Shown here in pieces: positions 32,685 to 41,245 of a DNA stretch of 64,000 nucleotides (position 1 is the stretch's first letter; every line of letters starts with the position of its first letter). The notes beneath the pieces are model-generated. The model made no database searches and was not told where the DNA came from. It worked only from the letters and a program-made list of their open reading frames with translations. The position numbers were made by a program, and so were the translations under genes. The DNA comes from Pelagibius sp. Alg239-R121 (lineage in GTDB: Bacteria > Pseudomonadota > Alphaproteobacteria > Kiloniellales > Kiloniellaceae), in NCBI RefSeq assembly GCF_947331435.1, contig NZ_CAMZOF010000013.1:1-64000 (forward strand). The letters run 5' to 3'.

Positions 32685-35624
32685 ATGGCGAATGATCGCG
32701 ACATAACACGGGACCCATCGATAGGGCAGCCATCGGAACAGACGGCGGTCAAGGCTCCCGCCATGGCGGCTCCAAAGTCCTTGGATAAGCGCACCCGTAT
32801 CGCCTTCGTCGGTTTGATGGTCACGGCTTTTGCCAGTATCGCGCTGGTAGCCGGCCCACTCTGGGTCACCGGTCGGCCCCCGACCGAATGGCCGCTTGCG
32901 GCCCTCTTGCTGATCGTATTTCTGTTAGCCACACCGATTGCGCTGGCCCTGGTTTGGTGGCCGCGGCGGTATGTCGTCGATCAGGTCTTTGCCCGGCGGC
33001 CGGACAGCGAACACGAGCAGGCAACAATCCGGATGGCGCTGGGCGGCGTTGCCATGCTCTACCTCTCGGTTGCGAGTCTGTACCTCGATGCCGATGACGG
33101 GCTTCAGCAGGCGGCAACAGCCATGGCGTGGGGACTATGCGTCGGCTGGCTGGCTCTTTTGCATATCGTCGTGTCGCCAGGGCAATCGACCCCCCGCCGC
33201 GGTGCGATGGCCATGGTGGATCTGCTGACCCTCAGCTACATGCTGGCGGTCGGCGGCGGTCCCGCTTCGGTGCTGTTTCCGATCTATCTCTGGGTCACCT
33301 TCGGCAACGGTTTCCGCTACGGTGTCAGCTTCCTGGTCTTTTCGGCCGGTATCAGTGCCTTCGGCTTCGGCGGTGCCGTTTTGACCAGCAGCTATTGGTC
33401 GAGCAACAGCTTCGTCGCCTATGGCCTGCTCATTTCGTTGATCGTGCTGCCGGCTTACGTTTCGACCCTGATTAAAAAACTCAACAGAGCAAGAGCCCAG
33501 GCCGAGGAAGCAAGCCAGGCCAAGAGCCGCTTCCTCGCGACCATGAGCCACGAGCTGCGGACACCGCTCACGGCGGTTATTTCGACCGGCGACCTGTTGG
33601 AGACAACTTCTCTTGATGCCGATCAGCGCTCGATGGTTGGCACGGTCCGGGCTTCGGCGAAGGCCTTGCTGTCGCTGATCAACGAAATTCTGGACCTGTC
33701 GCGTATTGAGGCAGGTAAGCAAAACCTGGATATCGGCCATGTCGATGTCTGCGAAGTCGTCTCGTCGGTTTGGCGTATGCTGCATGCACAGGCCGAGCAA
33801 AAGGGTTTGCATCTGCGCGTTTCTCTGGATGCCCGCCTTCAGCGCGGACTGAGCGGTGACACCAAACGGCTGATGCAGATTCTGGTCAACCTGGTGGGAA
33901 ACGCCATCAAGTTTACCGGTGAGGGCGAAGTTGAAATTTCCGCCTGTCTTCTTGAGACCAAGGGGCGCCAGGACTGGGTCCTTTTCTCCGTCCGGGACAC
34001 CGGGATTGGCGTGCCGGCCGAAAAACTGGGATCGATTTTCGAAGGCTTTACTCAGGCTGACGATGCGATTAACAGGCGCTATGGCGGTACCGGACTGGGA
34101 TTGACCATCACAAAGCAGCTCGTCGAGATGATGGGCGGGGAAATTGAGGTTCTGAGCGAAGAGGGGCAGGGCAGCCAGTTTAATCTGACCATTCCGTTCG
34201 ACCTGCTGTCATCCGGCGCCGACTCGAGCAGTGAGACTGAATCCGAGAGCCCGGACGTCGCGGGTCCTGCTGCCGGGCATTTGCCGGTCGTCGTTTGTGT
34301 GCCGGCCCCCCGGCGGGCGCAAATCATGGCGGCCCTTGATAGCACGGTGACAACGGCGGCCGACGGCATAGACGAAGCTGTGTCCGCGATCGAGGCCTAC
34401 CGGGATCAGGGGCATGTGATGATCGCGGCCGATGCTGTCGAGCGCGACGGGCTCTCGGGGCAACTGCTTCGTTATCTTGAAGACCGCGGCTCGAACGATG
34501 GTATTGCCCTTGTCGAAGTCTCGTCCGGTGATCAGCAGACCGGTGTTGAACGGGTCTGGCCCGTTGATGTGGTCATTGCCAGCCCGCCAACCGAGAAAGC
34601 TTTCTCGACGGCACTGCATCAGGGCGGTCTGTTCTATTCGTCGGGATTGTCGAAGTCCGGAGAGGAAGAGGGTGCCGAAGGTGATGCGGCTTCCGAGCCG
34701 GTTCCCAGTCGCCGCATTCTGCTGGTCGACGACAACCGTACGAACCGCCGCGTGATCTCGCGTGTTCTGGAGAATGCCGGGCACGTTGTGGAGACGGCTG
34801 AAAATGGCGACGACGCTCTGGACCGCCTTGACGTCGATGCGTTCCATATTGTCCTGACCGATATCAACATGCCGGGGACCAGCGGTCTGGATTTGACCAA
34901 GATGTACCGGGTTCTTCATGCCGATGAGCCTCATATGCCCATCGTCGCCCTGACCGCTGATGCCACAGAACAGGCAAAGCAGGATTGCCGGGATGCAGGC
35001 ATGGACGGCTTTTTGACGAAGCCGGTTGAAGCGCAGCAACTCATAGCGTTGGTACGGGAGTTGACGGCTGGTGCGGTTGGCCTGGACGATGCCCAATTCC
35101 TTGAGACCCTGTCACCGGATTCACCAGATCGCACGGCGCCAGAAGAAGCGTCTCTAGGCGCGGAGGAGGCCGGCGCAAGTCAAACGCAGGCGCCGGCGCG
35201 CCCGCCGCAGCTGATAACCCCTATATCGGCGCACCCGAAGTACGGAGGGGCGTCGAACGAGCCGGTGCTCGATCCGGACTCCGTCGACGCGCTGCGTGCC
35301 CTGGACAGCGATCATGCCTTCATGGCGGAGGTGTTCGATGACTTCCTGGCCGACGCCGCGGCAACCATGGTCAATCTGAACGATGCCTTCGACAACGGCG
35401 ATCTGGCGGCGTTTCATGACGAGGCCCACGCCCTGCGCAGCAGCGCAGGCTATGTCGGCGCCAAGCGTATGGTCAGGCTGTTGCTTGATATGCGCGAGTT
35501 CGGACCCGACCGGGACAACAAGCGCACGCGCGAACTCTTGAGCGCGCTCAGTGAAGAATTCGAAATGGTGCGGGTGGCCGCGGGCCAAGAAGTTTCTGAG
35601 ACGCGCAGGGCAACGCCCTTATAG
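32685..35624 (+). CDS. rpfC: RpfC-like hybrid sensor kinase
   Basis: A 979-aa membrane hybrid kinase. Residues ~38-265 hold several membrane helices, including the RpfC-like LAVGGGPASVLFPIYLWVTF. HisKA follows (TMSHELRTPLTAV, His ~289), then HATPase_c (NLVGNAIKF, RYGGTGLGLTIT). Next come a receiver-like segment without a phospho-site (~520-640), a full receiver (ILLVDDNRTNRRV; Asp ~726 in VLTDINMPGTSG; TKP) and a C-terminal Hpt domain (AHALRSSAGYVGA, His ~914). This order matches Xanthomonas RpfC, the DSF sensor. The convergent neighbour is an rpfF-like gene. In Xanthomonas the RpfC receiver also restrains RpfF; whether that holds here is inference. Confidence 0.82.
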   Translation: MANDRDITRDPSIGQPSEQTAVKAPAMAAPKSLDKRTRIAFVGLMVTAFASIALVAGPLWVTGRPPTEWPLAALLLIVFLLATPIALALVWWPRRYVVDQVFARRPDSEHEQATIRMALGGVAMLYLSVASLYLDADDGLQQAATAMAWGLCVGWLALLHIVVSPGQSTPRRGAMAMVDLLTLSYMLAVGGGPASVLFPIYLWVTFGNGFRYGVSFLVFSAGISAFGFGGAVLTSSYWSSNSFVAYGLLISLIVLPAYVSTLIKKLNRARAQAEEASQAKSRFLATMSHELRTPLTAVISTGDLLETTSLDADQRSMVGTVRASAKALLSLINEILDLSRIEAGKQNLDIGHVDVCEVVSSVWRMLHAQAEQKGLHLRVSLDARLQRGLSGDTKRLMQILVNLVGNAIKFTGEGEVEISACLLETKGRQDWVLFSVRDTGIGVPAEKLGSIFEGFTQADDAINRRYGGTGLGLTITKQLVEMMGGEIEVLSEEGQGSQFNLTIPFDLLSSGADSSSETESESPDVAGPAAGHLPVVVCVPAPRRAQIMAALDSTVTTAADGIDEAVSAIEAYRDQGHVMIAADAVERDGLSGQLLRYLEDRGSNDGIALVEVSSGDQQTGVERVWPVDVVIASPPTEKAFSTALHQGGLFYSSGLSKSGEEEGAEGDAASEPVPSRRILLVDDNRTNRRVISRVLENAGHVVETAENGDDALDRLDVDAFHIVLTDINMPGTSGLDLTKMYRVLHADEPHMPIVALTADATEQAKQDCRDAGMDGFLTKPVEAQQLIALVRELTAGAVGLDDAQFLETLSPDSPDRTAPEEASLGAEEAGASQTQAPARPPQLITPISAHPKYGGASNEPVLDPDSVDALRALDSDHAFMAEVFDDFLADAAATMVNLNDAFDNGDLAAFHDEAHALRSSAGYVGAKRMVRLLLDMREFGPDRDNKRTRELLSALSEEFEMVRVAAGQEVSETRRATPL

Positions 35625-35654
35625 CGCTGACGCCCTTATCGCGCTGACGCCCTT
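35613..35654. repeat. 17-bp tandem repeat over the rpfC-like stop
   Basis: ACGCCCTTATAGCGCTG is followed by ACGCCCTTATCGCGCTG and by a third partial copy ACGCCCTTG. The first unit contains the last codons and stop (TAG) of the kinase gene. Confidence 0.8.
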
Positions 35655-35690
35655 GATTGGCTCATCCTTTCGTTTTTCCCGTCTTCCAAC

Positions 35691-35742
35691 AGAAACAGCT
35701 CCGAAGTCATCGCATACGCGTTGCGCTTCGGAGCTGTTCCGT
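35691..35742. terminator. Long hairpin between convergent rpfC-like and rpfF genes
   Basis: AACAGCTCCGAAG (35694-35706) pairs perfectly with CTTCGGAGCTGTT (35726-35738). The stem extends outward (CAAC/GTTG) with a small bulge, and the loop is 19 nt. It lies midway between the two convergent stop codons and is a likely bidirectional terminator, though it lacks a clear T-tract. Confidence 0.6.
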
Positions 35743-35809
35743 TGTCTCGAAGAGGCCTGCTATGGAGAGACAGACTCTTTCTCAAAAATATCCCGCTGCC
35801 GCTGCGTCG

Positions 35810-36823
35810 TCAGGCAGACTTCAGAACCCGGTTTCGGCGTCGGTCCTGAGCCGAGACCAGACGGCCCATTTTCTTCAGATCGGCTTCGTCCAGCGTCATG
35901 GCCGTTTCGACCCAAAGATCGGTGATATCCATCATCTCTTTCAGGGTCACCGGATTGATGCGCTGACGGGCCTGGAAGATCGCACGGTGCGCTGCGTGCC
36001 GCCGCTCGTTCTTGGCAACATACTGATGAAGAGCTTCTTCGCCGTGGCCGTCATCGGCCAATACGTCGACGACACCCATCTCGTATAGCTCTTCGGCGGT
36101 GTAGAGGCGTCCAGACATGATCATGCGTTCAGCGCGGCCGGGTGCAATCCGGCGTGACAGAAAGCTGTAGGCGCCCATTCCGGGGAAGAGACTAAAGAGG
36201 ATTTCCGGCAAACCGAACTTTGCACTGCGCTCAGCCACGATCACGTTGCTCGAGAGTGCGGCTTCGAACCCGCCGCCCAGGGCATCGCCTTGAATTAGGG
36301 CAACTGTGATGATGGGAACGTTCAGGCTGGTCCAGTTGGCGTAGCCTTCACGAACCACCCGATAGGCATACTCGCGCAGCTTCTCGCGCTCCTGGTTCTG
36401 GATCAGCTGAGAAAACAGACTCAGATCGCCACCCAGGTTCCACACGCCCGGCATCCGCGAGCCCCAGACAAGATACTTCAGCTTGCTGCTGCGTCCGTTG
36501 GATTTCTCGTACCACGAGCGAATGCTTTGCTGGACCTTGCCAATGTCGTTCAGCAGGGCGGGGGTAAAGCTTGGGCGGTCTTCGAAGTCGAACCAGCAGG
36601 TGCAAATCTCATCCCGCCCGGAAAAAACCACATCGATTTCATCAAGGTTCAGACTGGCGAGTTCATCCTTGATATCCGTCGACCGATCCGCCATCGCGCG
36701 CTTAACAGCGGTGCGGGCTTTTTCCGTGGCCGACGATGACAACGAGGATCGGTGGTCAAAGAGTGAGTTTGGTGAGACGTCTTTCTCTACAGTTTCAGCT
36801 GCCGTGCTAAGCTGTTCGAGCAT
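35810..36823 (-). CDS. rpfF: RpfF-like DSF synthase (crotonase family)
   Basis: A 337-aa crotonase. RpfF makes cis-2-unsaturated fatty acid signals by dehydration and thioester cleavage of 3-hydroxyacyl-ACP. Family blocks are LVWGSRMPGVWNLGGDLSLF, LIQGDALGGGFEAALSS and FGLPEILFSLFPGMGAYSF, plus a C-terminal LKEMMDITDLWVETAM. The two glutamates corresponding to RpfF Glu141 and Glu161 are present as Glu187 and Glu207 with the same 20-residue spacing. An N-terminal extension of about 50 Ser-rich residues is unlike classical RpfF (~289 aa). ATG 36823 has GGAG upstream. Other crotonases (enoyl-CoA hydratase) are the alternative. Confidence 0.85.
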   Translation of the reverse strand: MLEQLSTAAETVEKDVSPNSLFDHRSSLSSSATEKARTAVKRAMADRSTDIKDELASLNLDEIDVVFSGRDEICTCWFDFEDRPSFTPALLNDIGKVQQSIRSWYEKSNGRSSKLKYLVWGSRMPGVWNLGGDLSLFSQLIQNQEREKLREYAYRVVREGYANWTSLNVPIITVALIQGDALGGGFEAALSSNVIVAERSAKFGLPEILFSLFPGMGAYSFLSRRIAPGRAERMIMSGRLYTAEELYEMGVVDVLADDGHGEEALHQYVAKNERRHAAHRAIFQARQRINPVTLKEMMDITDLWVETAMTLDEADLKKMGRLVSAQDRRRNRVLKSA

Positions 36824-37795
36824 TCCTGTTCTCCATATCAAAATTCAAGCGGTCTACCGGGTCTCGCCAACCGGCATACTCGCGGCGGGTTAGTTTCCAC
36901 CCCGACCAGCATACCTTGCACTACATGCTGCCCTTTTTTCCTCGGGAATGGAAAAACTAGATTCAAATTTTATCAAATTATAACACTTCATTTTAGGATT
37001 TTTTTCCGTTAAGTGTTAACGCCTCAGTGTTGGTTGATCAGATCGCTTTACGGTTAACCAAATTAGTTCATCTCTTCTCTCTTACGCATAAGCATTTGGA
37101 ATTGCGCTAAATCCTGTTAACCATTTGCCCAATCTACAGAAATATATCTGAATTCCTAGTCGGGGAATACGCGTATTGCGAGTTGTTGCGGGATCTCCAA
37201 AGCGATGAAATGGGATAAGATTCATCTTTTGTCCGATTCTGCGAGTCTCGTTCGCATGCGATAAGATAAAGTTCCTGTGTTGTGCGGCCTTTTTTGCGGT
37301 TATTTCGTCTGAACACAAACGAGTATGTAAAGAGAGTCTTAAATTTTAGTAAATATTTCGTTAATTATTAGGGTTAATGGCCGAGTATTTTTGTGTCATC
37401 GCTGCGCGGCATGGTCGTATGACCAAAAAACACTGGATACTTTAGTCGAATTTCCTTTTACGCGTTATTTGGAAATATAAAACGCCTTAAAGGTGCATGT
37501 TTTCCCTGGAATTTAGTTCGAGAAGTTAGCTTGCTGATAGAAGCTGATGAGTGCGGGAGTTTCTCATATTTACATAAAAGATTTGTATTGAAATAATTTA
37601 CTACATGATTAAATGTACAATATGAGATTTGCACAAAGCATTGTGTGAAATAGGCTCTGCGCAGGCGTAGGCTGCACATTAAGCGTCTTCCGGCTTTGAG
37701 GAGGTGCTTTTTTCAGACAGCCGGCCGAGGGGTTAAAACCGGCGTCCAATGGACGCGAAACTGGATGACGAGATGATGGTCGGGGTCGAATTGAA
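36824..37795. other. 972-bp AT-rich intergenic region
   Basis: This is the longest gene-free stretch, between the divergent rpfF and cysG genes and strikingly AT-rich for this genome. Open frames in it are short and lack domain signals. Visible structure: CGTTAA, GTG, TTAACG (37007-37021), a nearby GGTTAACC, and several other TTAAC motifs. Closer to cysG is the small hairpin GCGTCCAATGGACGC in a purine-rich leader. It should carry both promoters and might encode a small RNA, which I cannot show. Confidence 0.55.
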
Positions 37796-39250
37796 ATGAG
37801 GTACTTCCCAACCTTTCTCCGGCTGTCGGAGCGGCCCTGCCTCGTGGTTGGCGGCGGTGAGACAGCTCTTCGCAAGGTCCGCCTGCTACGCAAGGCACAG
37901 GCAGCCGTCACAGTTGTGGCCGACGCCATCGATCCGCGTGACATCGCAACAGAACTCCTTACCCTGGAGCGCGACGCAGCCATCCGCCTGGAGCGGCGCG
38001 GGTTCCGCCCAGAGGACGTTGAAGGCCAGGCCGTCGTGATCTCTGCGACGGAGATGCCTGCCCGTGACGAGCTTGTCGCCTTGACCGCCCGTCGGGCGGG
38101 GCGCCCCGTCAATGTCGTTGATCGGCCGGATCTCTCCGATTTCATCACCCCGGCGATCGTGGACCGGGATCCCGTGACCATTGCGATTTCGAGCGCTGGA
38201 ACTGCGCCTGTTTTGGCCCGCCGCCTACGCGCGCAGATAGAAGCGCTTCTGCCGAACCGGCTGGGCGCACTGGCTTCCTTCGCCGACAGCTTCCGCCGTG
38301 CGGTCAAGGTTAACATCCATGATGGCCGGGCACGCCTTCGCTTTTGGGATCGTTTCTTCGATGGCCCCGTTGCCGCATCGGTGATCGCCGGTGACGAGAC
38401 CGCAGCCCGCGAGAAAATGCTCACCCTGGTCAATGCCGCGTCTGCCAGGGAGAATCCTCAAGGCCGGGTGTCAATCGTTGGGGCCGGGCCGGGAGATCCC
38501 GATCTTTTGACCTTTAAGGCCATGCGGGCGCTCCAGCATGCCGATGTCGTGGTTTACGACAAGCTGGTCGGCCCTGAGATCCTGGACTATGCGCGCCGTG
38601 ATGCCGAACGCATTTACGTCGGCAAAACCCGCGGCAACCACACCCGCACCCAGGATGAAATCAATGGGATCCTGGTTGAGGAAGCGCGCCTGGGCAAACA
38701 GGTGGTCCGTCTTAAAGGCGGCGACCCGTTCATCTTTGGGCGGGGCGGCGAGGAGCAGGATTACCTGGTCCAGCACGGCATCGCCGTTGAAGTTGTCCCC
38801 GGCATTACGGCAGCGGCCGGCTGTGCGGCGTCGAGCGGCATTCCGCTGACCCATCGCGACCATGCGCAGGCTGTCACCTTTGTGACCGGCCACGCCAAGG
38901 ACGGCGAACCCGACCTAGACTGGTCTGCGTTGGCAAACCTAAAACAGACCCTGGTCATTTACATGGGCGTTTCGACGATCGCCCGTAGCTGCGAACGTTT
39001 GGTTCAGCATGGTCTGGATCCCCAGACACCAGCGGCTGTGATTGAAAACGGAACTCTGCCCGAACAGCGCACCGTGACCGGCACACTTACCGATCTGGCT
39101 TCCCTTGTTGCCGCGAACGGCATCAAGGGGCCGGGGCTCTTTATCGTTGGAGACGTCGTTTCCGCTGCGGGTGGCGCGGCTGCTCTTGCCGGATCCGCAG
39201 GCATCGGCCTTGGTGCGCAGACTGAACCTCTGCACCGATTGGCGGTTTAA
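37796..39250 (+). CDS. cysG: Siroheme synthase
   Basis: A 484-aa trifunctional CysG that turns uroporphyrinogen III into siroheme for sulfite reductase. The N-terminal Met8-like dehydrogenase/ferrochelatase begins MRYFPTFLRLSERPCLVVGG (NAD site GGGETALRK). The C-terminal SUMT methyltransferase contains VSIVGAGPGDPDLLTFKAMR, VVVYDKLV, RLKGGDPFIFGRGGEE and PGITAAAGCAASSGIPLTHR. It is the first gene of the sulfate-assimilation operon. The Shine-Dalgarno is weak. Confidence 0.95.
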   Translation: MRYFPTFLRLSERPCLVVGGGETALRKVRLLRKAQAAVTVVADAIDPRDIATELLTLERDAAIRLERRGFRPEDVEGQAVVISATEMPARDELVALTARRAGRPVNVVDRPDLSDFITPAIVDRDPVTIAISSAGTAPVLARRLRAQIEALLPNRLGALASFADSFRRAVKVNIHDGRARLRFWDRFFDGPVAASVIAGDETAAREKMLTLVNAASARENPQGRVSIVGAGPGDPDLLTFKAMRALQHADVVVYDKLVGPEILDYARRDAERIYVGKTRGNHTRTQDEINGILVEEARLGKQVVRLKGGDPFIFGRGGEEQDYLVQHGIAVEVVPGITAAAGCAASSGIPLTHRDHAQAVTFVTGHAKDGEPDLDWSALANLKQTLVIYMGVSTIARSCERLVQHGLDPQTPAAVIENGTLPEQRTVTGTLTDLASLVAANGIKGPGLFIVGDVVSAAGGAAALAGSAGIGLGAQTEPLHRLAV

Positions 39251-39258
39251 AGGAAGAT

Positions 39259-39582
39259 ATGAAGATGACTGTGCAAATTTTGACCGCAAATCGCCTCGGC
39301 GACGGAGCTGTCGTCTATCGCTCGCAGGCGGGCGAATGGACTGCGCGACTGGGTGAGAGCCGTGTCCTGGCAACGGCGGAAGATGCCGCCCGGATCCTGG
39401 CGGAAGCGGAGACACCGGCCGCCGCCCTGGAAGTGGTCGGTCCTTATTTGATGCCGGTCGACAATGCCGCCGGTGAGATCCGCCCGGTCGAGATGCGGGA
39501 ATTCATTCGTGCAAAAGGGCCCAGCAACCGGACAGACCTCGGTTATCAGGCCGAAAACAATTCACCCTCCTTAGTGGGATAA
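39259..39582 (+). CDS. DUF2849 family protein
   Basis: A 107-aa protein of the DUF2849 family, found almost only between cysG and cysI in Alphaproteobacteria (VQILTANRLGDGAVVYRS, WTARLGESRVLATAEDAARI, IREFIRAKGPSNRTDLGYQ-like tail). Its role in sulfite reduction is unknown. The gaps to its neighbours are 8 and 7 bp, so it is translated as part of the operon. Confidence 0.88.
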   Translation: MKMTVQILTANRLGDGAVVYRSQAGEWTARLGESRVLATAEDAARILAEAETPAAALEVVGPYLMPVDNAAGEIRPVEMREFIRAKGPSNRTDLGYQAENNSPSLVG

Positions 39583-39589
39583 GTAAGTC

Positions 39590-41245
39590 ATGTACAGGTA
39601 CGACGAGTTCGACCACACCTTGGTCAGCGAGCGTGTTCACCAATTCCGAGATCAGGTCGAGCGGCGTCTCGCTGGCGAGCTGACCGAAGACCAATTCAAG
39701 CCGCTGCGTTTGATGAACGGCCTTTACCTGCAGCTGCATGCCTACATGCTGCGCGTTGCAGTTCCTTATGGCACCCTGTCGTCCACGCAAATGCGCAAGC
39801 TGGCCTTTGTCGCGCGCCGTTACGACAAAGGCTATGGGCACTTCACTACGCGCCAGAACATTCAGTTCAACTGGCCAAAGCTTGAAGAGACACCCGATAT
39901 CCTGGCGGAACTGGCCGAAGTCGAGATGCACGCCATCCAGACCAGCGGCAACTGTATCCGCAATACCACCTCGGACCAGTTTGCCGGTGCCGCCGCAGAC
40001 GAGATCGAGGATCCGCGCGTCTATTGCGAAATCATTCGGCAATGGTCGACCCTGCATCCGGAATTCACCTTCCTGCCGCGCAAGTTCAAGATCGCCGTAA
40101 CCGGTGCCGATCATGATCGTGCCGCCGTGCGCGTGCACGACATCGGACTGCAGATGTGCCGCAACGAAGCCGGCGAAGTGGGCTTTGAGGTCATCGTCGG
40201 TGGCGGTCTTGGCCGTACGCCGGTAATCGGTCAGACTATCCGCGAATTTCTGCCGAAGCAGCATCTACTGTCCTATCTCGAGGCGATCCTGCGGGTCTAC
40301 AATCAGCTCGGCCGCCGAGACAACCTTTACAAGGCGCGGATCAAGATTCTGGTGCGTAGTGAGGGCATTGAGAGCTTCTCCCGCATGGTTGAGGAAGAGT
40401 GGTCGCACATCAAGGATTCGGCGCTTCAGCTTCCGCTGGACGAAATCGCGCGCATCGAAAACTACTTCGCCGCACCCCGCTACGAGCATCTCGACGACAA
40501 CGTCCGGGAATTCGAGGTCAAGCGCTTCGAGGACCGGGAGTTCGCCAGCTGGGTGCGGACCAATGTGACAGCGCACAAGCAGCCGGGTTATGCGGTTGCC
40601 ACGATTTCTTTGAAGCCCGTCGGCAAGCCGCCCGGAGATGCCAGCGCCTGGCAAATGGATGCGGTCGCAGACCTTGCCGAGAGCTATTCCTTTAGCGAGA
40701 TCCGGGTGACGCATGAGCAGAATCTGGTTCTGGCGCATGTGAAGAAAGCCGATCTCTATGCATTGTGGCTGGGCCTGCGGGACTTGGAGCTGGCAACGCC
40801 CAATGCGGGCCTGCTTTCAGACATGATCGCCTGTCCGGGCCTGGATTACTGCAATCTGGCCAATGCCCGTTCCATCCCGGTCGCGCAACGCATCTCCGAG
40901 CGCTTCAGCGATCTGGAACGCCAGCACGATATCGGTGCTCTGAAAATCAAGATCTCCGGCTGCATCAATGCCTGCGGGCATCATCACGTAGGCCATATCG
41001 GCCTGCTGGGCGTCGATAAAAAGGGTGAAGAGTTCTATCAGATCACCCTGGGCGGCAGTGCCGACGAAAACACCGCGATCGGCAAGATTGTCGGGCCGGC
41101 CTTTTCCTACGACGACGTTGTTGGCGCGGTCGAGGACATCGTCGACACCTATCTGGAATACCGAACAGACGGCGAAGAATTCAACGATACCTACCGGCGG
41201 GTCGGACTGGCACCATTCAAGGAGAAGCTCTATGCCGCTCATTAA
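39590..41245 (+). CDS. cysI: Sulfite reductase hemoprotein subunit
   Basis: A 551-aa nitrite/sulfite reductase reducing sulfite to sulfide with six electrons. Duplicated ferredoxin-like and siroheme domains are present (RYDKGYGHFTTRQNIQFNW, SGNCIRNTTSDQFAG). The [4Fe-4S]-siroheme ligands are in ACPGLDYCNLANARS-like ACPG..YC and SGCINACGHHHVGHIG (the CX5C and CX3C pairs). The sulfate-operon context with cysG, cysH and DUF934 supports sulfite rather than nitrite. No cysJ flavoprotein is adjacent; the ferredoxin at the end of the operon could be the electron donor. Confidence 0.93.
   Translation: MYRYDEFDHTLVSERVHQFRDQVERRLAGELTEDQFKPLRLMNGLYLQLHAYMLRVAVPYGTLSSTQMRKLAFVARRYDKGYGHFTTRQNIQFNWPKLEETPDILAELAEVEMHAIQTSGNCIRNTTSDQFAGAAADEIEDPRVYCEIIRQWSTLHPEFTFLPRKFKIAVTGADHDRAAVRVHDIGLQMCRNEAGEVGFEVIVGGGLGRTPVIGQTIREFLPKQHLLSYLEAILRVYNQLGRRDNLYKARIKILVRSEGIESFSRMVEEEWSHIKDSALQLPLDEIARIENYFAAPRYEHLDDNVREFEVKRFEDREFASWVRTNVTAHKQPGYAVATISLKPVGKPPGDASAWQMDAVADLAESYSFSEIRVTHEQNLVLAHVKKADLYALWLGLRDLELATPNAGLLSDMIACPGLDYCNLANARSIPVAQRISERFSDLERQHDIGALKIKISGCINACGHHHVGHIGLLGVDKKGEEFYQITLGGSADENTAIGKIVGPAFSYDDVVGAVEDIVDTYLEYRTDGEEFNDTYRRVGLAPFKEKLYAAH

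Noticed and set aside
36960-37380. CtrA binding sites (TTAA-N7-TTAA)
   Set aside because: Many TTAA motifs occur in this AT-rich stretch, but none I checked has the seven-base spacing.
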